Positions 33,191 to 42,444 of a stretch of 62,208 bases of DNA are shown here, in pieces (positions within the stretch are counted from its first letter, which is position 1; the number at the start of each line of letters is the position of its first letter). The notes under the pieces were generated by a model. The model made no database searches, was not told where the DNA came from, and saw only the letters and a list, made by a program, of their open reading frames with translations. The stretch spans positions 1 to 62,208 of the forward strand of contig CAYYZO010000014.1 of NCBI GenBank assembly GCA_964476185.1. Reading direction: 5' to 3'. This DNA comes from DATNBU01 sp964476185 (GTDB taxonomy: Bacteria; Desulfobacterota; Binatia; UBA1149; CAITLU01). A program made the position numbers and the translations under genes.

Positions 33191-33219
33191 TTGAGCTTCC
33201 CCCGGGACCGTTCTAGCGC
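33191..33219 (+). promoter_or_regulatory. Candidate promoter TTGAGC-17-TAGCGC
   Basis: TTGAGC (33191-33196) and TAGCGC (33214-33219) with exact 17-bp spacing, 33 bp before the ATG of the SNF transporter at 33252. Matches the promoter form at 17525 and 5209. Confidence 0.5.
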
Positions 33220-33223
33220 CGGG

Positions 33224-33240
33224 CGGGGCGTTTCGCCCCG
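33224..33240 (+). promoter_or_regulatory. Hairpin immediately before the ribosome site
   Basis: CGGGGCG-TTT-CGCCCCG is a perfect 7-bp stem that ends at the base before the Shine-Dalgarno sequence GAGG (33241) of the SNF transporter. It could influence translation or mRNA stability; function is inferred. Confidence 0.35.
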
Positions 33241-33251
33241 GAGGTGAAGCG

Positions 33252-34568
33252 ATGGCGGGGTCCGCGGGCCGCGACGGTTTCCACAGCACGGCCGGGTTCA
33301 TCCTGGCGGCCGCCGGGTCGGCGATCGGGCTCGGCAACATCTGGGGCTTTCCCTACCAGGCGGCCGAGCACGGCGGCGGGGCGTTCGTCGCCGTCTACCT
33401 GTTCTTCGTCATCGCGATCGGCGTGCCGGTGATGCTGGCCGAGCTGTCGCTCGGGCGCGCGACCGGCACCTCGCCGGTCGGCGCGTTCCTGCGCGCGGCT
33501 CCGGGGACGCGCTGGTGGACAGTCGGCGCGCTCGGCGTGCTGACGGGCTTCTTCATCCTGTCGTTCTACTGCGTGCTCGCGGGCTGGACGCTGGGCTACG
33601 TCGGCAAGGCGCTCACCGGCGAGCTGACCTCGGGCCTGTCGCCCGAACAGAGCCGCGCCGCGTTCAACGCGATGCTCGCCGGCGACGCGATGGAAGTCGG
33701 GCTGTGCGCGCTGTTCTTCCTGCTCACGATCGGCGTGGTGCAGTTTGGCGTGAGCAAGGGCATCGAGCGCATCTCGGCCGTGCTGATGCCGCTGTTCTTC
33801 GTGCTGATGCTGCTGCTCGTCGCGCGTTCGGTGACGCTGCCGGGCGCGGGCCCCGGCATCGACTACCTGATGAGCTGGGACCCGTCGAAGATCACGCCGA
33901 AGGTCGTGATCGCGGCGCTCTCGCAGTCGTTCTTCAGCCTCAGCATCGGCATGGGCGCGATGCTGACCTACGGCTCCTACCTCTCGAAGGACCAGCCGCT
34001 CGCGTTCTCGGCGGTTTCCGTCGCGGCCAGCGACACGATGATCGCGCTGCTGTCGGGATTCATGATCTTCCCCGCCGTGTTCGCGGCGGGCGCCGAGCCG
34101 GCCGAGAGCGTCGGGCTCGCGTTCCACACGATGCCGACGATCTTCGCCGAGCTGCCGGCCGGCCAGCTCTTCGCCGTCGCGTTCTACGTGCTGCTCGTGG
34201 TCGCGGCGCTGACGTCGGCGATCTCGCTGCTCGAGGTCGTCGCGTCGTACTTCATCGACGAGCGCGGGTGGTCGAGGAGCCGCGCGGTCTGGACTTCCGG
34301 CGCTGCCTGCTTCCTGCTCTCGCTGCCGTCGGCGACCATGGACGGCGTGATGGACACGATGATCTCGCTGACGTTCGACTACGGGCTGCCGATCGGGGCG
34401 CTGCTGATATCGCTGTTCGTCGGATGGCGGATGCCGATCTCGAAGGCCCGGGCCGAGATCGCCGGGGCAGGCGCCAGCTTCCCGCTCGCCGGGGTCTGGA
34501 GCTTCCTGCTGCGCTTCGTCGTTCCGGTCGCGATCGTCGTCGTGCTGGTCGGACCGCATCTGGGCTGA
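33252..34568 (+). CDS. SNF family sodium-dependent transporter
   Basis: 438 aa, ATG after GGAGGTGAAGCG. About 11-12 helices of the neurotransmitter:sodium symporter family. Helix 1 signature GSAIGLGNIWGFPYQAAEHGGG carries the sodium/substrate site residues. FSLSIGMGAMLTYGSYL matches helix 6. Likely imports an amino acid or amine with Na+. Transcribed away from the APC permease and ends 13 bp before the stop of the convergent DUF3604 gene. Confidence 0.93.
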   Translation: MAGSAGRDGFHSTAGFILAAAGSAIGLGNIWGFPYQAAEHGGGAFVAVYLFFVIAIGVPVMLAELSLGRATGTSPVGAFLRAAPGTRWWTVGALGVLTGFFILSFYCVLAGWTLGYVGKALTGELTSGLSPEQSRAAFNAMLAGDAMEVGLCALFFLLTIGVVQFGVSKGIERISAVLMPLFFVLMLLLVARSVTLPGAGPGIDYLMSWDPSKITPKVVIAALSQSFFSLSIGMGAMLTYGSYLSKDQPLAFSAVSVAASDTMIALLSGFMIFPAVFAAGAEPAESVGLAFHTMPTIFAELPAGQLFAVAFYVLLVVAALTSAISLLEVVASYFIDERGWSRSRAVWTSGAACFLLSLPSATMDGVMDTMISLTFDYGLPIGALLISLFVGWRMPISKARAEIAGAGASFPLAGVWSFLLRFVVPVAIVVVLVGPHLG

Positions 34569-34581
34569 ACGGCGCCGTCGT

Positions 34582-36603
34582 TCAGTCCCGCCGCGCCGCC
34601 GGGATCCAGATCGGCGACGTGACCGCGCGCTCGTTCACGACCTTCGCGACGTCGCTCTGGCAGCAGAACGCGAGCTCGGCGGGCACGCGCGACGGGTCTG
34701 CGCAGTCGACCTTCGCCTGCGCGCACAGGTGCCCCGTCCAGCGGCACGTCGGCCGCTCGATCACGCGCGCGTAGTAGAGCGCCGACGTCGCCGGGGCCCA
34801 GTCCTCGTCGCTCCACCGGCCGCACAGCGCCGCGCTGCCCTTCGTCGGCACGCGGCACGTCGTCGGATCGAGGTCGCCCGCCGAGACCGGCGCGTCGGTC
34901 ACGGCGACGTCGAAGACCTTCTCGCGGACCCGGCCGTCCTCGAGCCAGACCTTGACGATCTGCAGGCGCTCGAGAGGGGTGCCTGGACTCGAGGCCGTGC
35001 CCGCGTCCTGCAGCGCCGAGACGACGAAGACCGGCGCGCGTCCGGCGGCGCCGGCCGCCTCGAGCTCGCCTCCCATCGGCACTCCGCCCGCGTAGCCGTC
35101 CTCGACGAGCCGCTCGCTCGAGCAGATCGCGTCGTCGTAGCCGAAGCCGCCGAAGAAGCGCACGACGATGCGCGGCCCGCTCGTCGCGTAGACCTCGCGG
35201 CGGCGCATCGCCTGCCAGATCGACTCGCGGCTGTTCTGCTCGGCCCACACGACGGCGAGGCCGCCGGGGTTGAAGTGGACCGAATCCGGCACGACCGGGA
35301 TCTCGACCGCGCTCGTGTCGCCGCCGGCGCCGTGCCCGGGATAGCCGCGCTCGTCGGTCAGCCCCGCCGCGGCGAGGTGCGTGTCGGTCGAGCCGATCAT
35401 GCCGAGGCGGAACGGGTTCACGCCGACCTTCGCCTCGCGCACGAGGCCGTCGCCGAGGATCTCGCGCGCGAAGGCCAGCCCGACCTCCGGTTCGCGCCAG
35501 TTCGTCGGGAACGGCTGCTCCTCCATGCGCGAGAACGGAAGCTTCTCGAACGAGCAGTACTCGTCCGCCTGCCCGGCGCGGCACTCGGAGTCGCCCTTGT
35601 GCTGGATGATCTCGATCAGCGGTTCCATCTCGCGCCAGCGGCGCGCTTCCTCCGGCGTGCCGGTCTCGCTGCGGAACAGCAGGCCGTTGCTGAGGTTGCT
35701 GTTGTGCGGGATCGTCAGGAAGCGGCAGCCCGTGTTCGTGCACGCGCTCTCGAGCGCGCGCCAGAGCCCCTCGGGCTTCTGCTCGTCGATGTAGCTGACC
35801 GGAAGGTCGGGCGCGCGTTCGTCCGCGAAGATCACATTGCGGTGGGTCATGTTCCCGCCGGGCCCGCCGCTCCATTCGTAACCGACGAGGCTCGTGAACG
35901 TGCACGCGTCGGTGCGGTCGTAGGCGCCCTCGGCGGCGTCGCGGATCACCTGCCACGGGCCCGCAGCGGCCTCGCGGCAGACCCGGCCGTCCTCGCCGCA
36001 GAAGGTGTACCGGAGCGGATGGTCGGTGCTCAGCATGCGGCTGCTGACGAGGATGTACGCGAGCAGCGGCCAGCGGCGCTGGATGCGGCAGAGCAGCGAG
36101 TCGTGCCCCTCGGCGCCGGGCGTGCGGCAGATGTGCAGCTCGCCGAGCAGTTCCGAGTGGTCGGTCACGGCCGCGAAATCGAGCGGGCGCTCGAGCCGCG
36201 CGGTGCGCTGCGGCGTGCCGTCGGCCGCGTACGGCTGCAGGCCGATCTCGTCGCCGCGCGCGAAGCGGTACGCGTCGGCCGGCCGGTTGCGCACGCCGAG
36301 CGAGTTCGCGTCGAACGACAGGGTCGTGTGCACGTGCAGGTCGCCGAACAGCGGCCGGCGGGTCGCGGTCCACGAGGCACAGCGCTGTTCGACCCGCGCG
36401 CCGGCGTCCGCGTCCGCGCCGGCCTGCGCGGCGCCGGCGGGAACCTCCGTGCCGGCGGGAGCGGGCACCGCCGCGTCGGACTCCGCCGTGCGGTCGACGG
36501 GCACGGGCTGCGCGGCGCCAGCGGCGACGGCGATCGCGAGAGCGGTCGAGCACAGGGCCGTCGCGACGAGCCTCGCAGCGAGGCCCGGACGGGAATGGGT
36601 CAC
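34582..36603 (-). CDS. DUF3604 domain-containing exported protein
   Basis: 673 aa. GTG start at 36603 overlaps the previous stop as GTGA. A signal peptide (about 1-30, LCSTALAIAVAAGA) and an Ala/Pro-rich segment (about 31-65) precede the DUF3604 domain: FGDLHVHTTLSFDANSLG, DFAAVTDHSELLGE, GYEWSGGPGG, LTIPHNSNLSNG, LIEIIQHKGDSEC and GMIGSTDTHLAAAG. These His/Asp motifs resemble a PHP-type metallohydrolase site. Periplasmic, substrate unknown. Overlap with a small membrane protein gene shows coupling. Confidence 0.9.
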   Translation of the reverse strand: MTHSRPGLAARLVATALCSTALAIAVAAGAAQPVPVDRTAESDAAVPAPAGTEVPAGAAQAGADADAGARVEQRCASWTATRRPLFGDLHVHTTLSFDANSLGVRNRPADAYRFARGDEIGLQPYAADGTPQRTARLERPLDFAAVTDHSELLGELHICRTPGAEGHDSLLCRIQRRWPLLAYILVSSRMLSTDHPLRYTFCGEDGRVCREAAAGPWQVIRDAAEGAYDRTDACTFTSLVGYEWSGGPGGNMTHRNVIFADERAPDLPVSYIDEQKPEGLWRALESACTNTGCRFLTIPHNSNLSNGLLFRSETGTPEEARRWREMEPLIEIIQHKGDSECRAGQADEYCSFEKLPFSRMEEQPFPTNWREPEVGLAFAREILGDGLVREAKVGVNPFRLGMIGSTDTHLAAAGLTDERGYPGHGAGGDTSAVEIPVVPDSVHFNPGGLAVVWAEQNSRESIWQAMRRREVYATSGPRIVVRFFGGFGYDDAICSSERLVEDGYAGGVPMGGELEAAGAAGRAPVFVVSALQDAGTASSPGTPLERLQIVKVWLEDGRVREKVFDVAVTDAPVSAGDLDPTTCRVPTKGSAALCGRWSDEDWAPATSALYYARVIERPTCRWTGHLCAQAKVDCADPSRVPAELAFCCQSDVAKVVNERAVTSPIWIPAARRD

Positions 36604-36995
36604 TCGAAGACCTCGCCGAGGGTCGCGTGGAGGCCCGCCGAACGGAACGGCGTCCGGTAGATCGGCTGGGTCATCGCGACGGCGAGCATCGAGGCGACGA
36701 CGAGCAGCGTCAGGGCCGGCCCTCGGTCGCCCGCGAGGCGGCACAGCCCCCGCGTCGCGACGGTCGCGACCGCGCCGAAGACCGCGAGCGCGAGCGCCGC
36801 CTGCACCGCGAGGATCGCGGTGGCGAGCACGATCGCCCCGGCGCTGCCCTCGGTGAAGAGCAGCGCCAGCATCACGCCGAGCATCTGGAGCAGGGAAGCG
36901 ACCGGCTGCCGGCCGGTCTCGACGAGGAAGAACGGCACCGGCACGCACAGCACCAGGGCCGCCCACAGCAGTCGCGTCGCTCGTCGTCGGGTCAC
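36600..36995 (-). CDS. Small integral membrane protein, partner of the DUF3604 gene
   Basis: 131 aa from GTG 36995 (TTG 37031 also possible); no good ribosome site. About four hydrophobic helices: LLWAALVLCVPVPFFLVET, LLQMLGVMLALLFTEG, AIVLATAILAVQAALALAV and LTLLVVASMLAVAM. It ends with TGA inside the GTGA overlap with the DUF3604 start. No domain recognised. Downstream of the exporter operon by 123 bp that contain a GC palindrome (37095-37108). Confidence 0.6.
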   Translation of the reverse strand: MTRRRATRLLWAALVLCVPVPFFLVETGRQPVASLLQMLGVMLALLFTEGSAGAIVLATAILAVQAALALAVFGAVATVATRGLCRLAGDRGPALTLLVVASMLAVAMTQPIYRTPFRSAGLHATLGEVFE

Positions 36996-37118
36996 GGAGG
37001 CCGATTGTCGGCGAGCGCGCGGTCGAGGCAAGTGAACGGCCCGCGGCGCGCTGCGTCGACGATGCGCGGGGGAGGCGAGCGGGGCGGTGGCGGGCGGGGC
37101 CGGCCCCGGCGACCCGAC

Positions 37119-38252
37119 TCAGCCGAGCCTCGGCTTCGTGCGGTAGCGGATCAGCGCGAGCAGGCCCGCGAACATCGCCGAGACGACGACCAGCGGCACG
37201 ACGACGTCGTCGAGGCCGCCGCCGCGCGCGACGATCCGGCGCAGGCCGATCTGGTACCAGCGAAGCGGGGCCAGGCCCCCGAACCAGCGCGGGGCGTCGG
37301 GCATCAGCTCGTACGGCATCATCACGCCGGACAGCACGAACGACGGCATGATCGCGAACACGGAGATGAAGACGCTTTGCGCCACCGTTTCCGCGATCGT
37401 CGAGATGAACACGCCGACCGCGAGCGTCGCGAGCACGAAGGGCAGGGTCAGCACGACGAGCGCGGCCACGCTGCCCGCGGGCCACATCCCGAAGACGATC
37501 CCCGGCAGCAGGATCGCGAGCGCGAGCACGCCGTAACAGAGCACGACGTCCGGCACGAGCTTGCCGAGCACGAGCTCGACGACGCTGACCGGCAGCGCGA
37601 GCGTCTGCTCCCAGGTCCCTTCCTCGCGTTCGTTGACGAGCCCGAAGCTCGCGACCGACAGGCACAGGTTCGTCAGCAGCATGCCGGCGAGGCTGACGAG
37701 CAGGAACTGGCTGTCGGCCAGCGTCGGGTTGAACCAGAAGCGTTGCCGCATCTCGACGACGCGCTGGGGGGCGCGCCCCACCTGCGAGGTCGTCGCCCCG
37801 GTGTCGACCGCGGCCGCGATCGCGCTCATGTAGGCGCCGACGCGCGCGGCCGCGATCGGGTCCGCGCCGTCGAGCAGGATCTGCACCTCGGGCTGCCCGC
37901 GCAGGCGGGCGCGGTCGAGGTCGTTCGGGGTGACGAGCAGCGCGAGGATGCGGCCGCGTTTCAGCGCCTCGATGCCCTCGTCGTAGCTCGCGATTTCCCT
38001 CCAGGGATGGAAGTAGCCGCTCGCCTGGATCTCGGCGACGAGCCGGCGCGACAACGCCGAGCGGCTCTGGTCCAGCACCCCCCAGTTCACGTTCGCCGGC
38101 TTGCTGGACAGCACGTAGCCGAACAGCACGATGAAGATGACCGGCTGCGCGACCACGGCGCCGAGCACGACGGGATTGCGCTTCAGCAGGCGGGCTTCCT
38201 TCCACGCGATCGCCAGCACGTTGCGCACGAAGGTGGCGGCGCGCCCGTTCAT
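37119..38252 (-). CDS. ABC transporter permease (ABC-2 type, YbhS/YbhR-like)
   Basis: 377 aa. One N-terminal helix, a large periplasmic part (about 45-175), then five helices (LVSLAGMLLTNLCLSVASFG, ... LAILLPGIVFG, LPFVLATLAVGVFIS, SVFAIMPSFVLSGVMMP, LVVVSAMFAGLLAL). The NEREEGTWEQTLALPVSVVELVLGKL stretch is typical of ABC-2 exporters. The ATG overlaps the stop of the first permease gene (ATGA). Part of a Ybh-like drug/lipid export system. Confidence 0.93.
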   Translation of the reverse strand: MNGRAATFVRNVLAIAWKEARLLKRNPVVLGAVVAQPVIFIVLFGYVLSSKPANVNWGVLDQSRSALSRRLVAEIQASGYFHPWREIASYDEGIEALKRGRILALLVTPNDLDRARLRGQPEVQILLDGADPIAAARVGAYMSAIAAAVDTGATTSQVGRAPQRVVEMRQRFWFNPTLADSQFLLVSLAGMLLTNLCLSVASFGLVNEREEGTWEQTLALPVSVVELVLGKLVPDVVLCYGVLALAILLPGIVFGMWPAGSVAALVVLTLPFVLATLAVGVFISTIAETVAQSVFISVFAIMPSFVLSGVMMPYELMPDAPRWFGGLAPLRWYQIGLRRIVARGGGLDDVVVPLVVVSAMFAGLLALIRYRTKPRLG

Positions 38253-39412
38253 GCGGCCCTCCGCCCGAGCGTCCGCAGCGCCATCGCGATCAGGCCGACG
38301 CCCATCACGACGAGCACGAGGATCCGGGGCCAGAGGTCCACGATGCCTTCGCCGCGAAGGTAGATCGCGCGGCTGACCTCGATGAAGTGCGTGGCCGGGA
38401 TCAACTGCGCGGCCCAGCCGACGACGCTCGGCATACTGCGGACCGGATAGATGAAGCCGCTCAACTGGATCAGCGGGATGCTGGACAGCACCGTCTTCTG
38501 CACGGCCTCGGCGGCCGAGCTCGACGTGGCCGAGAAGACCAGGCCCATCGCGAGCGACGTGCCGACGTAGAAGGTCGCCACCAGCCAGAACAGCAGCGCG
38601 CTGCCCTCGGGCCAGGTCTCCAGCACGAAGCCGGCGACCAGCATCATCAGGATCAGGTCGAACGAGAACACCGCCCCGAGCGGCACCATCTTGCCGAGCA
38701 GGATCTCGAGCGGCGTCGCCGGGGTCAGCTGCAACTGGTCGAAGGTCCCGGTCAGGCGCTCGTTGACGATCGAGATGGCGGTGATCAGCGTGGTGAGGAA
38801 CGTCAGCACGAACCCGAACGTGCCCGCGACCATGTAGGGCCGCCCGTCGAGGGTCGGGTTGAAGACCGGGCGCACGGTCGCCGCGATCCCGCTCGAGCGC
38901 ACGGCGACGGCGCCTGCACCGCTCTCGGCGGCGGCCGAGGCGAGGGCGGCCTGCAGGATCCCGCGCATCGACCCCTCGGCGTTGGCCGCGAGCACCGGCT
39001 CGGCGCCGTCGTAGAAGAGCTGGATCTCGGCCGGCCCGGCCCCGCCCGCGGAACGCAGGCGCGCGCGCTCGAAGTCGGCCGGGATGATCATCGCGGCCCC
39101 GATCCTGCCGCCGATCATCGCTTCCTCGATCGCCTCGCGCGTGTGGAACGCGATCGGCTCGAATCGGTCGCCGGCCGCGAGCTCGGCGATCATCCGGCGG
39201 CTCACCGCGCTCGAGGCGCCGTCCAGCACGCCGAGCCGGATGTCGTGGATCTCGGTCGAGACGATGAAGCCGAACGCGAGCAACGACCCGAGCGGCACCG
39301 AGATCATCACGAACACGGTGAACGGGTCGCGCAGCGTCGCGCGCACCTCGCGCAGCATCAGCGTTCGCAGCCGCCGCGCGCTGCGGCGGACCCGTTCCAT
39401 GGTCACCGCCAT
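38249..39412 (-). CDS. ABC transporter permease (ABC-2 type)
   Basis: 387 aa from ATG 39412 after GAGGGAG; a GTG at 39451 would add 13 residues. Same layout as the next permease: helix about 35-55, periplasmic domain with LGVLDGASSAVSRRMIAELA, then five helices with NERLTGTFDQLQLTPATPLEILLGKM. The two permeases probably pair as a heterodimer with the ATPases encoded upstream. Confidence 0.92.
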   Translation of the reverse strand: MAVTMERVRRSARRLRTLMLREVRATLRDPFTVFVMISVPLGSLLAFGFIVSTEIHDIRLGVLDGASSAVSRRMIAELAAGDRFEPIAFHTREAIEEAMIGGRIGAAMIIPADFERARLRSAGGAGPAEIQLFYDGAEPVLAANAEGSMRGILQAALASAAAESGAGAVAVRSSGIAATVRPVFNPTLDGRPYMVAGTFGFVLTFLTTLITAISIVNERLTGTFDQLQLTPATPLEILLGKMVPLGAVFSFDLILMMLVAGFVLETWPEGSALLFWLVATFYVGTSLAMGLVFSATSSSAAEAVQKTVLSSIPLIQLSGFIYPVRSMPSVVGWAAQLIPATHFIEVSRAIYLRGEGIVDLWPRILVLVVMGVGLIAMALRTLGRRAA

Positions 39413-39464
39413 CGATGCGGCTCCCTCGCCGCGGGGCGCGGCGCTTCGCACGGGCGGCGGCGGC

Positions 39465-40448
39465 TCATCGGCCGTTCTCCCGCCGGCCTTCGTCGATCAG
39501 GCGCCGGAAGACGCCCGACAGGCCGGGTTGCCGGACCGAGAGCTCGGTCGCGCGCCGGGGCGAGGCGGCCCGGGCCGCGGCGGCGAGCATCGCCGACGTC
39601 GCTCGCCGCGCGCTCAGGGCCAGGCCGCCGTCCGCGCGTTCGACGTTCCAGCCGGCGGCCTCGAGCGCGGCACCCTGGAGCCCGGCGTCGGCGGGCTCGA
39701 CCGGGCAGAACACGGCGTATCCTTCCGACCATCCCTCGCGCAGGCCCTCGGGCGTGGACTCGACGAGGATGCGGCCGGCGTCGATGAACGAGACGGCGTC
39801 GCAGTGGTCGACTTCGTCGAGGAAGTGCGTGGTGACGAACACCGTGACGCCGCGCCGCTTCTGCTCGGCGATCAGCTCCCAGAACAGCGTGCGGCTCGCG
39901 ACGTCGACTCCCGCGGTCGGCTCGTCGAGGAACAGCACCTCCGGCTCGTGCAGCATCGCCAGCGCGAGGCCGGCCCTCTGGCGCAGGCCCCCGGGCAGGT
40001 CCTCGGCCTCGCTCGTCTCGGCCTCGCCGAGCGAGAAGCGTTCGCGCAACTCGCCCCAGCGGAGCGCGAGGCGCTTGCCGGTGATGTCGTGCAGGCCGCC
40101 GTAGAACTCGACGTTCTCGTGGAGCGTCAGGCCGCGATACAGGCTGACCTTCTGGCCCATGTAGCCGATCGCCTCGCGCACGCGGCGCGGATGGCGGATC
40201 ACGTCGACGCCGGCCACCGTGACGCTGCCGGCGCTCGGGGTCAGCAGGCCGATCAGCATGCGGATCGTGGTCGTCTTGCCGGAGCCGTTGGCGCCGAGGA
40301 ACGCGAAGATCGACCCGCGACGCACGCGGATCGCGATGTCGTCGACGGCGGTGAAGTCGCCGAAGCGGCGCGTGAGCGCGAGCGCCTCGATCACGACGTC
40401 GCCGCCGGCACCCGTCGCCGGCTGGTTCCGGTCGATCGCCGCCTGCAC
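39465..40448 (-). CDS. ABC transporter ATP-binding protein (half of split YbhF)
   Basis: 327 aa. Walker A GANGSGKT (about 51-58), Q loop MGQKVSLYRGLT, signature LPGGLRQRAGLA (Pro replaces the usual Ser of LSGG), Walker B VLFLDEPTAGVD, and H loop VFVTTHFLDEVDHC. A C-terminal extension of about 80 residues is typical of exporters. In E. coli YbhF two such domains are fused; here two genes encode them, the other being 18 bp upstream. Confidence 0.92.
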   Translation of the reverse strand: MQAAIDRNQPATGAGGDVVIEALALTRRFGDFTAVDDIAIRVRRGSIFAFLGANGSGKTTTIRMLIGLLTPSAGSVTVAGVDVIRHPRRVREAIGYMGQKVSLYRGLTLHENVEFYGGLHDITGKRLALRWGELRERFSLGEAETSEAEDLPGGLRQRAGLALAMLHEPEVLFLDEPTAGVDVASRTLFWELIAEQKRRGVTVFVTTHFLDEVDHCDAVSFIDAGRILVESTPEGLREGWSEGYAVFCPVEPADAGLQGAALEAAGWNVERADGGLALSARRATSAMLAAAARAASPRRATELSVRQPGLSGVFRRLIDEGRRENGR

Positions 40449-40465
40449 GCCGCTTCCCCGGTGCC

Positions 40466-41434
40466 TCAGGCCAGCTCGGCGCTGCGCGCGAGCGCGAGAA
40501 GGGTGGATTCGATGTCGGACGGAGCGCGCTCGACCAGCGCCACCGTCCCCGCTTCGCCCAGGCCTCGCAGCTCACCGAGGATGCCGTCGGCCGACGGCGA
40601 GCGGCCGCGGTCCACCTCGACGCGCACGAAGCGGCCGCACGTGCGCGCGCTGTCCACCCACGGCAGCGTGCGCGCGGCGTCGCGGATCGCGACGCCGTCG
40701 TCGGTCCACAGGCGCCACGCCTCGGTATGGACCGACGCCTCGAGCGCGGCCGGGCTGCCCTGGGCGACGACGCGCCCGTCGCCGAGGAACACCAGGTGGT
40801 CGCAGTCGGCGGCTTCCTCCAGGTAGCTCGTCGACAGCACGATCAGCACGCGCGATTCGAGGCGCGCGAGGATCTCGAAGATCTCGTGGCGGGCGACGAC
40901 GTCGATGCCGGCGGTCGGCTCGTCGAGCACGAGCAGGTCCGGCCCCGGCAGCAGCGCGTTCGAGATCGCGAGCTTCTGCTTCATTCCGCCCGAGAGCTGG
41001 CCGGCCAGGCGCGTCGCGAACGGGGCGAGGCCGGTCGATTCGAGCAATTCGCCGGCGCGGCGACGGAACTCCGCCTCGTCGAGCTCGTGCAGGCGCGCCG
41101 TGAACGAGAGGTTCTCCTGGATCGTCAGGTCGCGGTACAGGCTGAACGCCTGCGGCACGTAGCCGACGTGGCGCTTGAGCTCGCGCACGTCGCCGAGCAG
41201 GTCGAAGCCGAGCACCGTCGCCTCGTCGGCCTCGACCTCGAGCAGGCCGGCGATCGTGCGCAGCAGCGTCGTCTTGCCGGCGCCGTCGGGGCCGACGACG
41301 CCGAGCATCTGGGCGCCGTCGACCGCGAGGTCGAGCCCGGCCAGCGCCTCGCGCGACCCGAACCGTTTCCGCAGGCCGCGCAAGCGGATCGACGGCGCGG
41401 CGCCGCGCTCGCCGGCCGCGCCCGTCGGCGTCAC
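40466..41434 (-). CDS. ABC transporter ATP-binding protein (other half of split YbhF)
   Basis: 322 aa. GTG start overlaps the HlyD stop (GTGA). Walker A GPDGAGKTTLL, Q loop VPQAFSLYRDLT, canonical signature LSGGMKQKLAIS, Walker B LLVLDEPTAGID, and the switch region LIVLSTSYLEEAADC, where a Ser occupies the usual His position of the H loop. That suggests this site may be less active or work only with its partner. C-terminal extension as in its neighbour. Confidence 0.92.
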   Translation of the reverse strand: MTPTGAAGERGAAPSIRLRGLRKRFGSREALAGLDLAVDGAQMLGVVGPDGAGKTTLLRTIAGLLEVEADEATVLGFDLLGDVRELKRHVGYVPQAFSLYRDLTIQENLSFTARLHELDEAEFRRRAGELLESTGLAPFATRLAGQLSGGMKQKLAISNALLPGPDLLVLDEPTAGIDVVARHEIFEILARLESRVLIVLSTSYLEEAADCDHLVFLGDGRVVAQGSPAALEASVHTEAWRLWTDDGVAIRDAARTLPWVDSARTCGRFVRVEVDRGRSPSADGILGELRGLGEAGTVALVERAPSDIESTLLALARSAELA

Positions 41435-42444
41435 GGCTCGGCCCCGCCGCCGAGAAGGACGTCGGCTTCCGCGCCGGGCGTGAAGCGCTCGATGTCCTCG
41501 AGGATGCGCACCTTGACGCGGTAGACCTGCCCGACGCGGTCGCTCTGCGTCTCGATTTTCTCCGGCGTGAAGTTCGCCCGGTCGGCGACGAACGAAACCT
41601 CGCCGGCGAAGAGGCGGTCGGGCATCGAGTCGAGTTCGATCCGCATCCTCGTGCCGACCTCGACGCGCGAAAGGTCGCGCACCGGCACGTAGATCTGCAC
41701 GTACTTGTCGCGCGGATCGAGCACGGAAAGGATGGGCGTGCCCGGCTGCGCGAGCTCGCCCGGCCACAGGAGCTGGGTCTGCACGACGGTCGGCACGGCC
41801 GGCGCCTTCACCTCGAACTTCGAGCGCGTGATCTCGAGCTCGTCCAGCTGGCTCTCGGCGAGCGACTTCTGTTCCCGCAGCACGTCGACGCCCGCGCGCG
41901 CGGCGGCGATGGTGGCCTCCTCGGCGCGCGTCTTCTCGAGCAGGCTCGCGGCACGCTCGGCGGCGGCCCGGGCGGCAGCAAGCCGGTTGCGCACGTCGTC
42001 GAGCATCTGCCTGGTGGTCGCGCCGGTCTTCGCCAGTTCTTCCTCGCGGCGGGCCGTGCGCTCGGCGAGCAGCACGTCGCGGGCGGCCTGCTCGGACTCG
42101 GCGCGTCGGGCTGCCATGTCCTGTTTCCAACTCGCCTCGCGCAGGTCGGCCTGGATGACCGCCTGCTCGATCTGGCGGGCGAGCACGTCGACCTGGCGAC
42201 GCGCGGATTCGACGCGGGCCGCGATGTCGCGGTCGTCGAGTCGCGCGACGACCGCTCCCGCCGCGACCGCGTCGCCCTCGCGGTACGCGATCTCGAGCAC
42301 GCGGCCGCTGACTTCGCTGCGCAGCACGCGCTCCTCGCCCTCGACGAAGCCGGTGTAGCGTCCGTCGCCGTCGTCGCCACCGCGCAGCACGAACACGCCG
42401 ATGGCCAGCAGGATGACCGCGAGCACGGGCACGAGTCGCTTCAT
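41431..42444 (-). CDS. HlyD family efflux adaptor (YbhG-like)
   Basis: 337 aa. N-terminal membrane anchor (LVPVLAVILLAIGVFVLRGG), biotinyl-lipoyl-like half-motifs (EVSGRVLEIAYREGDAVAAG and KFEVKAPAVPTV), a long coiled-coil hairpin (about 85-205) and a C-terminal beta-barrel part. Periplasmic bridge between the inner-membrane pump and the TolC-like channel. Translationally coupled on both sides (ATGA with the TolC-like gene, GTGA with the ATPase). Confidence 0.95.
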   Translation of the reverse strand: MKRLVPVLAVILLAIGVFVLRGGDDGDGRYTGFVEGEERVLRSEVSGRVLEIAYREGDAVAAGAVVARLDDRDIAARVESARRQVDVLARQIEQAVIQADLREASWKQDMAARRAESEQAARDVLLAERTARREEELAKTGATTRQMLDDVRNRLAAARAAAERAASLLEKTRAEEATIAAARAGVDVLREQKSLAESQLDELEITRSKFEVKAPAVPTVVQTQLLWPGELAQPGTPILSVLDPRDKYVQIYVPVRDLSRVEVGTRMRIELDSMPDRLFAGEVSFVADRANFTPEKIETQSDRVGQVYRVKVRILEDIERFTPGAEADVLLGGGAEP

